Assembly (NCBI GenBank): GCA_034769895.1
Contig: CM068367.1
Coordinates: 1,317,905,046-1,317,969,045, forward strand
Direction of reading: 5' to 3'
Length of the DNA: 64,000 nt
Source of the DNA: Magicicada septendecula
Taxonomy: Eukaryota; Arthropoda; Insecta; Hemiptera; Cicadidae
How positions within the stretch are numbered: the stretch's first letter is position 1; every line of letters begins with the position of its first letter. Below, one piece after another: positions 45,796 to 58,461 of this stretch. The translations under genes and the position numbers were made by a program. The notes under the pieces were generated by a model. That model did no database searches. It had not been told where the DNA came from and saw only the letters and a program-made list of their open reading frames with translations.

Positions 45796-46483
45796 TCGTG
45801 GGAACCGTTCAGCTACCGTGTGAAATTTTGCCGTAACTTCCATAGTTTACACACCTTAATGTTCATAATTTGCATAGGTTAAGTTTATTGATGTACCTAA
45901 CGATTTGTCAAATAATATTTATAAAAAAGTGTGCGCTTCATAGAAAGACGCGTAGGTTATAATTAGTTAATAAACCGACGCGCTGACTTTTCAACTCTGT
46001 CCGAACAGTTTTCAACAGGAGTTGAACGCCGGCAGGAGAATAAAACCACAGCGAGCGACACACTCTCGCTCAGATCATCAACAGACAGCACGTGAAGTCC
46101 ACGCATCTCACCACCGCAAATTTTACAAAGTTTAAGTAATGTTTTAAATCGTATTACGTAAACTAAAGTGCGATGGAACCGGCAGTACGTCGGTGAAAGT
46201 AATTAGTGATATACACGAGTGATGTAAAAGACAATAATCCGTAAACTACGAGGAGACGAAACGTCGTCGATGAACTTCAAGAAGTCCACGTAGAACTTCG
46301 AGACATCCACGAGGGAAAAGACGAGGAGAGGAGAGGAAACAGAGCAATATACTAGAGGACGCAGGGACAGCCACACCCAGCTACAGCCAGCCGTACATCA
46401 TCACGACCAGGGGTCCATGTCAGAACTCAGCATCCATTAGACGGAGAGAGTAATTCCAAACAACGCAGAGACAGAGAAGGTGA

Positions 46484-46645
46484 TACCGGAAGGGGATCCC
46501 AAAACTCGAGAGTCCAGGTGACGGTAACAACACAGTTAAATGGTTGCAGAAATATGCAGGTGAAGTCAGACATTTATTCAATCTTATAAATGACCCTGAG
46601 GTCTATCAAAAGAAGGCTCTATATTCCATATCCAAGTTTACATAA
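46484..46645 (+). CDS. 53-codon open frame of unknown function
   Basis: An open frame without an ATG reads GNNTVKWLQKYAGEVRHLFN, then LINDPEVYQKKALYSISKFT, then stop. It looks like a coding exon or the start of a retroelement protein. An upstream acceptor is not obvious. It shares the CpG-rich context with the ORF at 45,646. Confidence 0.25.
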   Translation, partial: YRKGIPKLESPGDGNNTVKWLQKYAGEVRHLFNLINDPEVYQKKALYSISKFT

Positions 46646-46649
46646 ATTT

Positions 46650-49600
46650 TATTATTTTTATTTGCATAATGAATAATTAATAAAATTTCAGAGAATAATA
46701 ATTTATAACAAAAAACATTAAACTTATTTATCTCATAAATAAATGGTAATTAGAGAAACCATATTTTATTATATTTTTATATTATAATTAAATAATTAAA
46801 ATCAAGTAACTGTAACGTAAAAGCAAGTACGAAAGTTTACTTCAATTGTAGATGTTAATTAATTGAGACATTAGGAGTATAGTTAAATAAAGTAATAGAA
46901 TGGTCTCTATTAGAATTTTTATAAATGTTTAATTATTATTATTTTTTTTAATTAGGTGGTACATAAGAAAAAAAACCACACTTGCTAAGTCAATATTAAT
47001 ATTCAATTTCGTACGTGTTCATGACGCATTGTAATAATATATGTGGTATGTATTATATATCTGTGTAAATATTGTAATATAACGTATACGGGGTGTTTTT
47101 ATTTATTGTTTAGAGTTTGTTTTGAAGTTTAGATTTTCGATACGAAGTTTAATTTAGTTTTTGTTTATTGATTTATTCAATCCAATTCAATTGTTTAATT
47201 GAATCCAATATAAATAAATCCGGTGAATTGCTCTTGAAGTTAGTTAGTGAAGTATTTTAACTTTCATTAATTTATTTTAATTTATTATTCTTCCGTCGAC
47301 TAGGCGAATCGGTGACGTGGATTCCTCACTGAAAGTACAAATATCTGGTAAGAAATTATCACTTACTTGTAGTGAATCTGGCCGATCTTGCAGGGTCGAT
47401 GTAGCAATCTAATCTTTAGATCGACTTACCGTATTTCAAATCGCCGCTGTTTGTCGTTTTATCCAATAAGAGGCGTTCACTATGAAATGAACTAACTGAC
47501 TCCGCTTTATCGTAAAAAATGAGAATTTAATCTTTGTTTAACACTTCTTCAATGATCTAAAATATCATTAACCATTTTGGTTTAAAATTAATTAACATTG
47601 GTTATTTGTTTTACAAAAATTATGTCAGGGTGGTATGACTGATCTACAACGTCAGACTGTTGTTAACATGCTTTTTGGTTAAATAATTTAATTCAATTGT
47701 GGGTTCTTTTAACCTGCAGAATACCAAATAATTTACTAGAAATCTTAATCTACCGTTATTAGGCAGTCGGAGGGTGATTACAACTCAATCATCTCTTAAT
47801 ACATAACATTTAAAATCATTACCGTGCCTGCTTTGGGCATTTTAGGTTAACTAGTTTATTAGTCAACCGACAATAAATGGTTTAATGAACGTTTGTTAAC
47901 GTTAAAATAACTTTTGATAAAATATCTAAAATGGGAACAATAAAATAATAATTCGAAACAGTATTGTTTAATGAAACATCTGAATCGTCATACTTGACTC
48001 CGTAAAAGGTAATTGTTTAGTTGCAAGTATTTATATAGCTTAATAACACTAGCTCTTATTCATAACAAATAGACATATTCAAAATAGTAGTAGTAGACTC
48101 TTCCTAAAATACAAAACATAAATAACATTTGCATTTTTGATTAACTTTCGTTAATTACTTCAGACAGTCGACAATTCTCAATCTCTTATTAATGCTTGTT
48201 AGTTTAATCTAGGTTTACTGAACAACGCTTCAATCAGGTGTGTGTGGTTATAGCACACTCAGTATTCATACATAATAAACAATTAATGTTTTCAAAATTC
48301 TTAATTCTGAAATATTTAAATTCAATTGAGAATTATCATTATCATTGTTGACTGAATGATATTAATAAAGTGCAATGACCTACATACTTTATTTTATACA
48401 TATTACTAGAATGTTGTTCGATTATATCGTCATTTTTTCAATTCTTGACTAATTTTGAGAAAATCACTGTACTCCCTTTTTAAATCCCGGAATTGCTAAG
48501 GATTATACACTTAGCAATCCTTATTAACGCACTGTTACACTTCAAACATCTTCAATAATAGTGTAGTTATGTTTGCACAAATTTAGGTTATGTTGCTTTG
48601 TTGACATCGGTGACGCGCACAAATTAGGTAAACAGCTGATTTCTTCCGGTGTCGAGCCGCCGTCTGCACTCTTCAAAGTTTGATTAAAAAGTGTCTCGAA
48701 ATGGCACATGAAGCTGCCGTTCCGTTTTGCGATCGTTGTAAAATTGGCTAATTTCTCTGATTTGATTGGTTGACGATCTTTAATTTAACGCACATACCCC
48801 CTTCGCGCACTATTTTAATTGTTGTTATTAGCGTGGGGTAGCTGGGTTTAAGAGTATACACATTTGCTCGAATTGACACAAATATTTTATAATTGATGTA
48901 ACTTTCTTATTAGTGCATAGATTTTTAAATCTAAGCTTATCACTGAATTGCTAACATTTGGCTCTTCATTTAGAGTCCACTCATGATGTGCTTTCGTTTA
49001 TTATTAAGGGAGTTAATGTTTGAGATTATCACTTTACACTATTCACTATTAATTTTATTTATTCATGAATTTTAACTATTTAATGGCAATCATATCTCTT
49101 TGAGAGCATGTCTTCAAAGTCCTTCAACACTTCTCACTTATTGGTTACTTATAATTATTGACAAAATATAGTTCTTATCCTAACATTGGTTTAGCCTAAG
49201 AGTCTATTAATTATATTAACAAATTATTTATAACAAAAGGTATCTGGGTAACTTCTGTATTGATCCAATTGTAAACACTGAGTTGTTACAACTACTGGTT
49301 GTCTTTGTTTGTTGGAATACGTTGTTATTCCTTAGTACTTTAGTCTTTAATATGACCTCTGTATGGCACTGTGAAGTGTACCTTTATTTTAACTCTTATT
49401 TGAGAATGTAGTGTCTATTCAGACCACTATCTAGTTTAGGATAGTTCGTTATAAGTAGTATATTGGTCATCAATCTTTTGTTTTTAATACACTTGTTTGT
49501 TCCTTATCATATAGCATTGGATCATAGTAGTTACATCTGGTGTCACATGACAGATGTGCATATTTATTCTTATTACACATTATGTCACTGTTTAAAATTC

Positions 49601-51660
49601 TCTTATACTATTATAATAGTGATATTATATCTTAGTTATTATGTAGGTATTCTTCTGTTATTCCTATCTAACATTATAATGTGGTTTTATCTGTTTCACA
49701 TGGTGAATCTAATTTTGATTGTTTTTGTTCACTTTGTTTACATTAATTCTTATATAAAGATTATTCTTGGTATCTGATATTGGTATTGGTAGAAACCTTA
49801 TTACCTCTACTTGATTTAGGGTACAAAATATTTCAGTTTAGATATGTTTTATCTATTATTAAATATGAAATTAGGTGGAAAGTACCCGTATCTAGGTTAT
49901 GTGGTTCTCTTATTTGTAGCAACAATGGGTGTATTGGGTTGATACAAATTTACATTTTCTAACCTTGTTTTTACAATTATTATGTCATTAATGATAACTG
50001 GTAATTCATTAATTAGTTCTTTTTTCCTATCTTACATGATTTTTTGATTACTTGACTAACAATTATTATAGTTATGAGACAATTTTAATTCTCTTTTATA
50101 TTACATTGATGCTGTGAATAATATGTCATTATGCTGTTATTTACAGCTTCTTTTTGTGTTAACATTATTGTTACTTCCACTCTTTTGTCTAATATGGGAT
50201 GCCCTGCTCATTTACAATATTATTGGTCATATATGGGTCATCTAAGTTAGTCAGTTATTGTTTTACTTTCAATCTGTAAGTCTCTCAGTTAGTAATTATA
50301 CGGGTAAGATGTTAATTTATAGTTGACTGGCTCTTGGAATCTACATCTTATGCCATGGTTGTTATGTGTCTTTCTTGTAGTCTGTTTCTTCCTTGTTTTT
50401 ATTTGTTCCTTACTGACCGAATCTATTGGGTTATTGGTTCTTGTGGTTAATCACTGTTTGCTGTATCTTCTTTCTTCTTATAAGTTGTTATTATTGTTTA
50501 TTACCATTACATTTTATTAACTCCTGCGCTGTGAGTTTATTCTTCTTGATGAGTTGCTTATGTAGTTTCATTCTTGGCATTTCCAGAGTAAATACTTGAT
50601 GTGTCTTGTTAACTCAATTATTATGACATGTGTTAATATTTTGTTACTTAAAATATTGGCATCATGTGTCTTGTTACAATATTCCAGATCATATATGTCT
50701 TATGTTTGCGTATAATGTGTCTTAGACTATAAGAGCTAAGAGTTTGTCACGTTATAATTATACGATATTCGTATAAGAGAATATAAGGGTTTCAATATTA
50801 GTTAACCCACACACTAGTTAATAACATGACAATTTGCAGTTTTTAATTAATAAACAAAATGAATATAATTTTATTAACAAAGTCGTACTAATTTCACAAC
50901 CAGTACTATATCCTCTGTACTCTTTACTTGTAACGATATTCACGTGCTTATCCACCCTCAATTAACTACCAAAGCCTGCAACCTAGCTGGGAAACATCAA
51001 GGTAAATACTGCAGAAAAAGAGTATACCTTTGAGACGTGGGTAAGTATGCACAAATGAGTAATAGCATATGTGCAAAAGTGAGTTGTTAAGAGTATCATT
51101 GCAATATATATTGCAACAAAACAAATAGAAGGCATAGCATTAAAACACAATAATCAGAGTCATTTATCTGGAGTAAGGTAAATATATTTTAAACAAATTT
51201 AATATGGCCTTTGATCGAACAAAAATTATTTATTCTAAATTTAATAATGTCTGTAAATGATTATAATGTTTCTCTTTCTTAATAGTTTATTTGCTTGGTC
51301 GTTGAATTCCACTGATGAAACCGTTGGACCGTTTCACTGCCACCTCTCGCTGCCTGTTGAATCTGCTTCTCTGATGACACGTAGAACTCTCCTCACACAC
51401 GCACGCACGCCGATACACGTGTATTGTACGTACACCTTCCCGTGTCTTGATGTGTCCTCGCGTTCACCCAGATGTATTCCGGTAAATACACCTGACTCCT
51501 ATGAGGAAATCTTCACTAACTCGATAAAGCACTATTTAATTAATAATTTAATTTGTTTTAGTTCTAGTAACTAATAGATTTTAGCAAACGGGCAACTCTT
51601 TACTAAGATTCCGTACTCGTAACCCTTATGTAGAACATATACTGATACGACAAACTCGCA
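46650..51660. other. AT-rich block, mostly T-skewed, no gene recognised
   Basis: Long hydrophobic open frames (for example 49,463-49,777) are the expected result of T-rich sequence. An 18 bp perfect palindrome TTGCAATATATATTGCAA lies at 51,099-51,116, and a near copy at about 45,299-45,316. A CpG-rich part at about 48,600-48,740 holds a 17-codon ORF starting MAHEAAVPFCDRC. No feature has firm support. Confidence 0.4.
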
Positions 51661-52084
51661 CATAGACAACGTCTGTTAAGGCCGAGCTATTAGGGAGAAC
51701 TAGGCGAAGCTTCCTTCGCGAAAAAACAATCTGACTGACAATTGGAGCCTCTGATTGGTCAAAACCCTAGCACGTGATTGATGGGTTAAATTGATAGACA
51801 GAAGTCCTGATCAATTTTTCTGAAATCGGCAAATGCATGTATAGAGTTTATCTAAAAGTTTAATGACTTTCAGAAGATAGGGATTCTTTAGAAAGATGAA
51901 CTCTGTTAAAAAATACATACTAAAATAATATATTTCGAGTCTTTAAAATAAGAAAAATGTAGCGCTAATTTAGAAGTATGAGCTGTCCAAGTCTCAATTC
52001 AATACGTTAATTTATACCTGAGTTATTTACGTAAATACGAATAACACGCGCACACGCGCATCGCGCACTTAATTCGCACTTGAC

Positions 52085-52550
52085 ATGACAGAAAATAAAT
52101 TTATGGGTATTTTGACATACAACGGTTAATTACCCATATCTTATTTCAAAACTTATAGCTATTTTACACTCAAGACTGCACACAAGTACGCTCTAGACTT
52201 TTTGTGTGCTTGTTAACGACGCAAATTATGGGTTATTCTGGAACACCTGCGCTACCTATTTAAGCAGCAGCAACTGGCTTTGTCAGTTACTTTAGATTGG
52301 AACGATTTATCAAGAACGGATATTAAGTGGTTGTTGTGAAGGTGATTATTGTGTAATAATTAATGCATAAATCTTTTTAGTTGACATTATTATTCCATGT
52401 GGACAAATTTAACTCAAATTACTGTACGAGAGTATCTTGTTGATTTCAAATTGTTATTTGTGACTCATTAAACTGGTAATTAGTGATGTCATTGGTGTCT
52501 GTGTTTTGTTTTCACTGTACCATACGACCATAAGCAAGACCATCGTAACA
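52085..52550 (-). mobile_element. Partial LTR, Gypsy-type family A (inverted)
   Basis: On the minus strand it begins TGTTACGATGG at 52,550 and follows the family through GTATGGTACAGTG, CACCAATGACATCACTAAT, GTCCACA, a TTAAATAGG promoter-like box and CGTTAACAAGCA. The 3' end is not recognisable. It is a fossil, more diverged than the other three copies. Confidence 0.55.
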
Positions 52551-52554
52551 ATAA

Positions 52555-52562
52555 CGCGCGCG

Positions 52563-52603
<41 letters not shown>
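52555..52603. repeat. (CG)n(CA)n microsatellite
   Basis: About 8 CG repeats pass directly into about 15 CA repeats. It lies immediately beside the LTR end at 52,550. Confidence 0.93.
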
Positions 52604-52605
<2 letters not shown>

Positions 52606-53840
52606 TATAAAATTATAATTATTTCTACAAGTAGAATGTGTTTATTTTTTATCGTTGTATTTTTTGTTTATTTTTATGTAATTGTGTGTGCGTGTGTGTG
52701 TACGTGCCCGTACATGTATACACAGTCTTACACTCACACATTATTGTAATAAAACTGACATTGTTAAGAGTTTTTTTTGTAAGTTCGGCGAAAAATGAAG
52801 AACGTGAATTGAATAAAAAAGTTTTAAATGAGAAGACAAGACAGATAGATTAAACCCATCAAACCATCAGTATGGTCAGAAGATTTAGGAAATGAAGTGA
52901 AGAATATGAATGTGAAATAGTAGGCTAAGCATGGGAATAGGAATGGGACGTGTTTTGAGCATGTGATGATTAACAACGTTTACGCCTGTAAGTTTGACAG
53001 GGTAGAAAATGCATTTAGTTCACTTAAGTTAGTAAAAAATTATGTGAAGTTGAGTTAAATAAATTGAAAATGATAAACAAGAAATTTGCATATAAATTGA
53101 TATAGTAATGCAAGATTACAGCAAAAACTATGGAAATGAAAACTGTCAAGTTACCAAGGGAGAATTAAGGTCAAGTTATTTTGTCAACTAAAACTAATGA
53201 AGAAATCCTGATCTAACTGTCAGGATTACTATCTACCAGTAATCCTCATTAATGTACACGATCAACTATGTCAAATAAACTAAATAAGAAATGCAAGTAA
53301 ATTACAAAGGATAAGTATAAACCACTCAATAAGTATAATAATACTGTATAATGATTGAAGTAAAAAAGTAAAAATGAAGAAAAATAAGTAAAAAAAAAAT
53401 CGATAAGGGTGCTGTAACAAGTATGCATTTTAAAATTAGCAGGTATTCATAGCCTAACATTTCGGAATGTATCTATCATTGAAGCTTTTAATTAACCCCT
53501 TTAGGTTGCTGTGTATTAATTGTGTTTACTAAAAAACACCAAAAACAATCTTACTCTATAACAGTGAGCTAATCACTCTAAGGTAAAGTGACAAATACGT
53601 GTTTGTTACAATACTTAAAAATTGAAAGGTTATCACTGAAACAAAAACGCTCTTGAATTAATTGTTAAACGCGACAAGTTATTATAACAAAGAAAAAACA
53701 GTAAGAGATTCCTTTGTCGGCAATGACCTCCGTCAAACAGAAAGTAAAAACATGCAGCAAAAAGTAAAATAAAATTTAACGGGTGGTAATTAAGAACAAG
53801 TTCCAGGGGTGAACTCTGATAATCCATTACAAAGGAAAGT
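52604..53840. other. No recognised feature
   Basis: AT-rich, A-skewed sequence between about 52.86 and 53.6 kb. Small open frames lack recognisable motifs. Confidence 0.45.
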
Positions 53841-54165
53841 GAATTATTTGTTCTGTGTCAGTTGAATCATCTATTTAGTTTTGTACTTTCGTCCGTCACT
53901 CGGTAGTCGGCCTAGTTTTACTTTCGTGAGAGCTATTTCTAATTGTTGAAATTGTATACATAGGAGGAAGGTCCTTCCTAACTTGGCTTATAGGCTTTGC
54001 TTGCCATAGTAAAAAAGTCTTTTTTAATTTGCATTCTAACCATTTATCTTTCTTCTCTGGCATTTCTATACCTTCTCAAAAATTCCTACGTTCGCTTCTT
54101 TCATATGGCTATTTTTATGTTTGCAGTATTGCCTTTAGTATTATAGCTTACGTATTCTTTTACAG

Positions 54166-54451
54166 GTTCTGTCAAAGGTTGCACAAATTTGCAAACGACC
54201 CTTAACTACAAATGCCACCAGTATTAGGATCGGTGAGTACCAATTATTGTTAAAAATTGTCAATTCTCATGAAATTTATAAACATTATTTAAATATAAAT
54301 ATATAAATTTTGTTCAGTTTACAACGAAATTGACTTCCCATTATAAAAAACTTTTACATATTTCTAGGATACCAAAAATAAATACACATGGTATTTCAAT
54401 GAAAGCTACTATCAGCAGTACACTTTTCCTACCGAACAAGGAATGTGGTGA
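54166..54451 (+). CDS. Candidate small host gene: two coding exons, 34-residue product
   Basis: Exon 54,166-54,232 is bounded by CGTATTCTTTTACAG and GGATCG/GTGAGT, both strong sites. It contains ATG (54,212) in a fair context and reads MPPVLGS, ending in phase 0. A 135 bp AT-rich intron ends ACATATTTCTAG. The next exon, from 54,368, reads DTKNKYTWYFNESYYQQYTF, then PTEQGMW and a TGA stop (54,449-54,451). The aromatic-rich sequence joins in frame without forcing. An upstream 5' exon ending CTTTC/GTGAGA at about 53,931 is possible. The product matches no family I know. It may be a microprotein, or the second exon may be spliced further at GTG/GTGACG. The plus-strand gene sits clear of recognised transposons. 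Confidence 0.45.
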
Positions 54452-56550
54452 CGTATGCTATTCCACTGCACGCATCACTGTAATACTACACATTTAAAAT
54501 ACATTCAACACAGTTTCGGTGTGACTTGACTGTCTCTCACACGGTATTTCTTGTAGCGAAAAAGAAAACACACTTTAACAAAATATTACACTGACATATA
54601 ATGTACGAACGTTCAATGTAATACGCTCAAAAATTACAATTAAATACGTCTTCTGACGTCTGAACAATGTTTTCAGAACCAGTAATAATACCCCACCAAC
54701 ACAAGCACGCACTATCATTCAGTAGACCCCCCGCTCCTCAGGCGTCTCGGCAGCAAAACTGATGCCCGTATAGTACTTACAGAAACATGGTATTTCATTT
54801 AAAGACAATTACAAACTGTATGTTTATTAATTCGCCAATTACAAGCTTAAGATCTTAAAATTAGCTATGTCTTCTTTCTACGAAAAGTTAAAAACTGTAC
54901 GTATTTTTTCTTTAGTACGTAATCCAAAATCTAGCTCTCTGGAACACTCCATATAAGATTAGAGTTGTTTATCAATCTGTATGTCAGTGTACATATGAAA
55001 GAAAAACGTGAATGACTATAAGATATTTGTTGAAAGGTGACTATAGCTTAACTGACAAAACGGTGCTTTCAGTTATTATATATTTAAAATATGTGTATGT
55101 TAATTATTTTATCACTCTCTGCGTAAAGATGTATTTTCAGAACAAGGACTTTAACGCTTGTATATGGGCTCTTCTATTTCACATGGTTAAGAGATTATCA
55201 AATACATTAACAGACATGAACCGCAGGTTTTGTTATTTCGCCACACAATAGAAAATATTTCAATAATTCTTTTACGACTTTACCAATGTGGTAGGTAGCT
55301 TAAGATTTACAATATAACGACACTTAAAAAAATTTAAGTTTTCAAAATCTTACTAACCTACGATTTTTTAAGTCTTCCACAATATTATGTCACAAATAAA
55401 AGATTCAGATGCGCAATCATCTCTACGGTTTATAGAAAATCCGCGCACATACGTGTAGCACAAACAGCCGGTTTAAACAATGAATTTAAGGAAAACTTCA
55501 AGAAATCCAATCTAATGTGTACGATGCTAAGTACATTACAATTGTTGGTCCTAAGCACATGTTAGACGGAAAAAGAATGTGAGTAGCAATCGTTTCTTAG
55601 CACATAACCGTGGCGTTTTCGATGGGGTCAACATAACGGCTTTGCATGCACACGATAGAATACGAGTTCTTCCAAAGATCAAGCTCATAGTTGTTATATA
55701 CGTAACATCAAATTTCAGTCTCTGCCAAACGTTACATAGTAGTCGAATTAGTTGCTTGTTGAAAAAGAGAGTAAGTTCCAATTTTGTCTAGTCACTTCAT
55801 TTCCAAATAACAGATGCATTAAATGTGCAGTGTTCAGAAGTGACCACGAAATCTACCCTTTGAGAAACGCAAAAAGTTTTATAAAATACGATGTATTTTG
55901 AATGTCTTACTTATTGAATCGGAAAAATGAGAACCACGAGATATTTTTAAGGAATCGTTCAATATTTGTAAGCCGATCGTCAAATTACGCCAAACGATTT
56001 AGTGTAGAGCTTGCATGTCTAAACATTTTGAGTGGATGTTTCATAGATACGTACATGACATATAAAACAGAAGAATGTTCAAGCATAAAAGTAATTAACG
56101 GTGTTTAACCAGTAATTAAATGTGTTTGTGGTTGATATCTCTCCATTAAAAAGTGTTAGAGGTTATTACATGGAACCGTCTCGACGTAAATTGGAATCTT
56201 TTTCCAATTTTTCGGTGCCCTTACTGATGACAACTTATACATTTATTCACATTTAGATTTAGGCTTAACTTACTTGTAAACAATACAAATTTCATTATTC
56301 CTATTGATAAGTTACACTAATCTGTTGGCACTTGACAACAATGGAGGAACCGAAAGGCTTTATTCGTTGTGAGTCAATTAGCGGTTATACAGAGTTGTAA
56401 TATAAATTATGCACTGTACATTATGGCAGTGGTTTCCAAACGGTTTGAGTCATAGAACATGGTTTTTAACCGAGAATTTTGTCAAAGAGAAGTTTTGAGA
56501 AGAGAAATTCATCGCGGAGCTTTGATTTTAGAGGTCAATACATCTGAATG
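54452..56550. other. No recognised gene
   Basis: AT-rich sequence. Open frames near 55,012-55,251 and, on both strands, 55,551-55,791 have no recognisable motif. An ATG at 56,341 (MEEPKGFIR, then GTGAGT) is an isolated exon-like signal. A 9 bp hairpin AAATTGGAA/TTCCAATTT lies near 56,190-56,213. Confidence 0.4.
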
Positions 56551-56553
56551 CAT

Positions 56554-57072
56554 TGTTGCGACGGTCTCCTTATCGTCGTATGGTACAGTGGAAAACTAAA
56601 TACAAGACACCAATGAAGTCACTAGTAACCAGCTTCAATTATCACATGTACAGTTTATAATCAACAAGTTATTCAACCAGATTATCCTCGTACAATAATT
56701 CTAATTAATCTGTCCACACGCAATAATAATGTCAATTAATAGAATTCTGCACTATAATTACTTTTCACTAATACACCATTTAAGACGCACTGTGTAAATC
56801 GCCCAACAATAACTGAAAACCAAGCGGGCTATTTATAGTCTGCAGGGTTTTATAATATGCGTCCTTAACAAGCAATCGAAAATTCTAGCGCGGTCTTGGC
56901 AGAAACACATACTGGCAGGGCTAGTCGAGAAGCTTGTCGAACAACACTATCGAATGTACGAGACTGTTCCGTATTACGTAACACTGCCTCGCACGTTAAG
57001 AATCACGTTCGAACTCAACATTACACCTGGGATAGCCGAGAAACATGTAGAACGTTCTGTTATGCCATAACA
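56554..57072 (+). mobile_element. Solo LTR, Gypsy-type family A
   Basis: About 519 bp from TGTTGCGACGG to GCCATAACA, with 4 bp flanks GCAT and GTAT (3 of 4 matching, an aged target duplication). It contains GGGCTATTTATAG as a promoter-like box near 56,826. A fossil without internal region. Confidence 0.7.
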
Positions 57073-58117
57073 GTATTTAGAGGTAAAAAACTAAATGTTC
57101 AGTACCGACAATAGAAGGTATTTCAGGATTTGGGCAATGTTAAACATCAAATTTTATTAGATTCAAAATTTTATTTTGTCTACTAGTTTTAAAGAAAATA
57201 TAGAATTTACTTAATTATATTCGCAGAAATTAAAAATGCATAGTAAAACAGTACGTTTAAATAAAAATTCAAAGTAAGATATAATACAGCACATTCCCAA
57301 TTTTTAGATTTCTTCTCGTTTTTCTTTTTCTTTCCAATTTCGTCCCGTAATGCTTGACAGAGCGTCAGATACTTTGTAGAGCACAGCTTGGGGAACGGTG
57401 TATTATATATTAGCATTATAGTACAGGTAGTATTATATATTATAGTACAGGTATTATTAATAAGAAATCTGGTTTATTAGGTGCGAGTAATGCAAATACG
57501 TACGAGCAAACATAATACATTCGTTCTTCTGTGTTTATAATGAAACGGTGCGAGAAGTTAACTGCAGCCACAATACAACTTTACCTTTTTACATTGACTT
57601 TAAAATGAGAACGAAATGTAATAATATTCAAGATCAAATGTTACACTCAAGAGTAAAGAGAAAATTTAATATGTGTTTATATATGTGTAGATGAAAAGTA
57701 AAATTTGTCTGAAATTTTTCAGTTTATCTGCTAATTTAAATAGATCTGTTTCCTAGTTAAAATTTTTGCTCTACTCTATTTCCGACAGCATATTTGAATA
57801 GAAAATAATTCTTCTCCATCTCACTCGTATCTCTTCCTTTTGGGCATCGTGTCGCAAGAAAACATCCCTTGAGAAACGTTTGTCCGGAAAACGTATGAGC
57901 ATTATCCAACATGGGCAGATTTCCAGCTATGTGGAAATCATTACACTTTACTGTAAAAAGAAGGAGAAGGAGGGAAAATCGTGATATCTAAATCTTTTAA
58001 AGTGACAGTAGGGATTGAAATAGTGTCGCTCGCTTAGAAGTCTTAAGCGTTCTAGCTTAGTTATCTGGGTTAAAATTAAACGGTAGTAATTACTACTGGA
58101 AAATCTATGTCCCTGCA
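57073..58117. other. No recognised feature
   Basis: AT-rich sequence. A short direct duplication (GTACAGGTA with TATTATATATTATA) lies near 57,420-57,455. Confidence 0.45.
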
Positions 58118-58387
58118 ATGCGGGAAGGAGCTTGTCACGCGTTTTTAGGGGAAGCTAAAGGCTTTGTCGACTTGGAAAACAACTTTAATGTTTTGTGCAT
58201 TATGTTGAAAAACTTGTTACTGGATAATAAACATCCTTTGACACAACTAAATTTGCAAAACATTCAAAACATCTTGTTAGAGACTAACGCTCATCGCTCA
58301 TTAAATAGGCTATTATTTATTTCATTCGACCGGTATGCTGTGGAGTCAACTGTCACGGTTACAAAAATCAACACGTTAATTCGCTAA
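58118..58387 (+). CDS. 89-codon ORF, unrecognised
   Basis: The ATG at 58,118 opens MREGACHAFLGEAKGFVDLE and runs through LLLDNKHPLTQLNLQNIQN to a stop at 58,387. Composition is reasonably protein-like and the flanks are less AT-biased than average. There are no domain signature, neighbouring exon or conserved context, so it may be chance. Confidence 0.2.
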   Translation: MREGACHAFLGEAKGFVDLENNFNVLCIMLKNLLLDNKHPLTQLNLQNIQNILLETNAHRSLNRLLFISFDRYAVESTVTVTKINTLIR

Positions 58388-58423
58388 GTTATGAAAATAT
58401 TAATAATATTAATAATAATATTA

Positions 58424-58461
58424 AAAGAGAGAGAGATAGAGAGAGAGAGAGTGAGAGAGAG
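58424..58461. repeat. (GA)n microsatellite
   Basis: A purine run of GA/GAGA repeats with a few interruptions. Confidence 0.9.

Noticed and set aside
49463-49777. 104-residue hydrophobic ORF resembling a membrane protein
   Set aside because: Composition (Leu, Ile, Tyr, Phe) is exactly what T-rich sequence yields; no motif and no conserved start context.
51306-51340. CTGATGA followed by GAAAC-like bases near 51.31 kb
   Set aside because: The local sequence forms a simple GAAAC/GTTTC hairpin, with the boxes in the wrong order for a hammerhead.
55551-55791. Overlapping 70-76 residue frames on both strands
   Set aside because: Neither frame shows a recognisable motif or splice context. Two open strands over the same stretch is consistent with chance.
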